From Marsupella aquatica (taxonomy: Eukaryota > Marchantiophyta), in NCBI GenBank assembly GCA_973895155.1, contig OZ316894.1:3162001-3226000 (forward strand): a stretch of 64,000 nt of DNA. Direction: 5' to 3'. Positions within the stretch are counted from its first letter, which is position 1; each line of letters opens with the position of its first letter. This document shows positions 61,361 through 64,000 of the stretch, one piece after another. The notes below the pieces were generated by a model. It worked only from the letters and a program-made list of their open reading frames with translations. It was not told where the DNA came from and searched no databases. Position numbers and translations under genes: made by a program.

Positions 61361-62670
61361 TTTTGTTTCGAGAATGAGTAAATAGTTTTGAGTATAAAAT
61401 TCGTTGAACTTTCAAGATTCCAGCCATTCCTCTTCTCCGATCCTGGGTTTCTATGTGTTCTTCCCAGCATTAATGGCCATACAATACGAGAGGTCCTTAC
61501 ATACCGGGAGTTGCGGTTTAACAAGGAAGTTATCAAGTTAGTTATTAGTCATTATTTATTATATGAAAAATAATTTTTATAAATCTTTGAATTTAAGTTT
61601 TAAAATTGGAAATGTAACTAAAACGGTTACATAGTGACAGTTTTAACCGTCTTGCTTTTTGCATTTTCAATGTTTTTACTTTTCTTTTTACGGCGCGACG
61701 TCCCAAAATTTACATCCAAATTGACACAAACACGAATGAAAACTATAAGTTTGATTCACAAAACTGACGAGTCTTGTTTGTTGCGGTTGTTGTTGACGTG
61801 GCACGTTGTGGTGCCAAGAATTTTGGAATGAACCTCTAGGAGAGTGACAAATTGGGCATGGGAAAAATGCACAGTGGCACCTTCAGGTCCATCTCATGGT
61901 TAGGGTAAATGTTACCATAATTGAAGGCCTAGGGAGGCTTCCCACGCAATGACATTTCATAAACACACCATAGAATAAAAATAAAAGGTTGCATATATAG
62001 TGACTCTTGGATCATTTTGAGTGCCTTCACACATTAACTACGATTTGGGACAATAAGAAACCAGAAGTGCCATCATGTGTTATGTACACAATGATGTAAT
62101 CCTGCAATTGATTAGTGGCATCATCCCAATATTATCCTCCTTATAATATCTCCACATGCTTTTCATCTTGCATGTATCAATTATATTTGGTAAGTTATTA
62201 AGGATATTTTGCACAATGGGTATACTAGTTGACAAAACTGAAATGGGAATTTAGGAACTTAAAATACACTCCAATATATTGCCCACAAAGAAGTACAATA
62301 GACACATTTTGAATTAGCTAGGGGAAAAAGGGGGTCCTATAATAATATCATCAGTTATTAGTGGCTAATAACTGATATTAATTATCAATATAGTTGTTCA
62401 AAGTTTAGAATCTCATTTGATTAGTTGAGATGGGGGCTTTGCACCTCCACCCATCTCAGCTCGGCAGCTGAGATAGACTCAATCTTGCTGGCCTCACCAA
62501 GATAGGCACACGGAACAAAAAAAATCGAACAAAAAACAAAAAAAATCTCAAAAAACAAATTTGAAAAAACAAATTTTGCAAAATTTTGCGTCTGTACGGT
62601 ATGATACCCCATAGTGAAAAAATTCAAAACAAATTCCCATCTTTTTCTTGTGTTGCAACTCGGCTGCCTC
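61361..62670. other. Intergenic, no gene recognised
   Basis: AT-rich, short frames only, no domain or repeat of note. The second solo LTR inserted at the right end of this stretch. Confidence 0.45.
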
Positions 62671-63014
62671 TGTTAGATATTGCTCTAGTCTTGTGACTCA
62701 TGAGCTAACTACAGTTAGGCTAACTCGGGTTAGGACTTAGCTAATGTTAGCGGTAGTGCTGTTGTGCATATAGCCAGGGCTGATGCCAGACCCTGGTGGA
62801 ACTTAGGCTCATTGTTACGGAGCTAGTTGAGAGATAGGGAGAGCTTGTGTTGTGGATGCTTGGTATGGCCGGTCGGCCTAGAGTGCAGTAAAGCTTTTGT
62901 GTGTTCCCGTGGACGTAGCCTCATGTGGAGGTGAACCACGTATCTCTCTGTGTCGACTACTGTGCGTTGGATGGTTCATGGGCTTGCCGTTATTAATGTC
63001 GTCTATGCTCAACA
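62671..63014 (+). mobile_element. Solo LTR of the same copia-type family (copy B)
   Basis: This 344-bp element begins TGTTAG and ends CAACA, so its ends form a short inverted repeat. It is flanked by the perfect 5-bp target duplication GCCTC (62666-62670 and 63015-63019). It has the same orientation as copy A at 3725-4069 and is about 93-94% identical by eye, including the 'gaaccacgta' and 'tctctgtgtc' blocks. No internal retrotransposon sequence follows. Confidence 0.9.
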
Positions 63015-63346
63015 GCCTCTTTGAGATGAGGTAGCAGCTTATATGAGGCCGACTAATAGAAATTACTGATAACTGATGATTTTAACTATCTCCAAGTTGT
63101 ACTAGGAAGTGTGCACTTAAGTGACTCCTCCAAAATGGATATTCAAAGGTGTGGACCTCCAGGGCCAAAAATTGTATAGTCTCTACCCTCCAAAATCCAT
63201 TGATTGTTGTTGACCTGCCTCATGAGGGATTCAGGTATTAAACTCTTGCTATATCAAAAGATGGCATGAATCAACTTGAGAGCCATAAAACAAAGGGCTG
63301 GGTACATGCGGGTAAGCATCAAGGCAAGCAACTTTGGGAATTTATT

Positions 63347-63780
63347 TTGCAAAACTGATTCCAAGGGTCTTTTAAATCCAATTTTGAGACTTATAAGAAT
63401 ATATATTTTCCACTATTTTTTACAATTAAATAGGCCTATGTGCTCTTTAAAGTAGACTAGTCAACAAAACATGCCCTATATGTTCTTCCACAAAATTTTG
63501 GAAGTCTTCCATCACACCCATTTAAATGGGCCTATACTTTGTTGCATGTGATGTGCCACTAGCAAACATAGCCATGAGATTTTGGCTAATAGGATTTGTG
63601 GCTATTTGGGAAATTGGCTAATTTACTATAAAGTGTCTACAAATTTTGTCTGAAAGTGGTGAAGACTTTTCTATGAAGTGGTAGAAAGTGTAAGGTAAAG
63701 GTTCCCTTGGAATCAGTTTTGCAAAATTCTTATCCCTAATGTTCTTATAAGTCTCAAAATTGGATTTAAAAGACACTATC
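63347..63780. repeat. Inverted repeat with its two blocks in swapped order
   Basis: Block A ('gcaaaactgattccaaggg') and then block B (a 33-base stretch beginning 'tcttttaaatccaatttt') are adjacent at 63347-63405. At about 63701-63775 both occur as reverse complements, but in the order A' then B' with a 13-base spacer, rather than B' then A'. Block B and B' look identical by eye. A further pair of direct repeats ('gcatgtgatgtgcca') lies near 63543 and 63842. Confidence 0.8.
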
Positions 63781-63930
63781 GTTATTCTGAGAAAATTCTT
63801 AAGTCTTCCCTTCAAACCAATAAAATGACCATATCTTTCGTCGCATGTGATGTGCCATTTTTGTGGAAGTGAAATCCCCGAGCCCCCGCCCCCCTCTCCC
63901 AAGTTGTGCACAAAAAATAGTATTATCACA

Positions 63931-63998
63931 AAATTAGTGTCACTAACACTAATTTGCATGTAGCTTTGAACACCTGGTGTTCTCAAATTAGTGTTAGT
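63931..63998. repeat. Palindrome cluster at the window edge
   Basis: A perfect palindrome has 10-base arms (aaattagtgt / acactaattt) around cacta. It is followed by gaacacc-t-ggtgttc and then by another 'aaattagtgttagt'. This spacing looks like the sub-terminal structure of a DNA transposon, but the window ends here. Confidence 0.75.
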
Positions 63999-64000
63999 CA

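Overview
This is nuclear DNA from a land plant. It has intron-rich genes with GT-AG splice sites, long AT-rich intergenic stretches, copia-type LTRs, minisatellites, and plant-specific gene families (LRR receptor kinase, plant-type PIR). One gene is a FUT8-like GT23 fucosyltransferase, a family I know from non-seed plants but not from Arabidopsis. A bryophyte or lycophyte is therefore the best guess, but the species cannot be fixed from the sequence alone. A run of 100 N at 24844-24943 marks an assembly gap.

Layout: 1-1550 is a decayed LRR receptor-kinase ectodomain. 2290-2760 is a purine-rich minisatellite. 3725-4069 is a solo copia LTR with a perfect 5-bp target duplication. 8708-20363 (minus) is a complete 30-exon PIR/SRA1 (CYFIP-type) gene, the ROP/Rac-binding subunit of the SCAR/WAVE complex; every exon phase closes and the product is 1327 aa. 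20.4-28 kb is gene-poor. 28250-29990 is a frameshifted non-LTR-type retroelement, followed by its own tandem-repeat tail. 34.2-34.8 kb holds a MITE-like element and tandem duplications. 37342-40287 is an intact 981-aa LRR-VIII-1-type receptor kinase in a single exon. 45234-49066 is a 5-exon, 546-aa GT23 fucosyltransferase-like gene, followed at 50300-52175 by a partial tandem copy that lost exons 2-4 and carries frameshifts. 55394-58555 is a 6-exon, 183-aa ubiquitin-conjugating enzyme of the UBE2H/UBC4-5-6 type. 60-64 kb is repeat-rich: two minisatellites, a hairpin-forming inverted repeat, a second solo LTR of the same family with its own target duplication, a rearranged inverted repeat, and a palindrome cluster at the edge.

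The intact genes are unrelated housekeeping or signalling loci, as usual in plants: actin nucleation control, receptor signalling, Golgi glycosylation and ubiquitination. I see no operon-like logic. The most interesting structures are the GT23 duplicate, the intronless receptor kinase with a CX2C/CXC membrane-proximal cysteine set, the pair of solo LTRs, the retroelement with a C-terminal endonuclease-like region, and the swapped-order inverted repeat at the right end.
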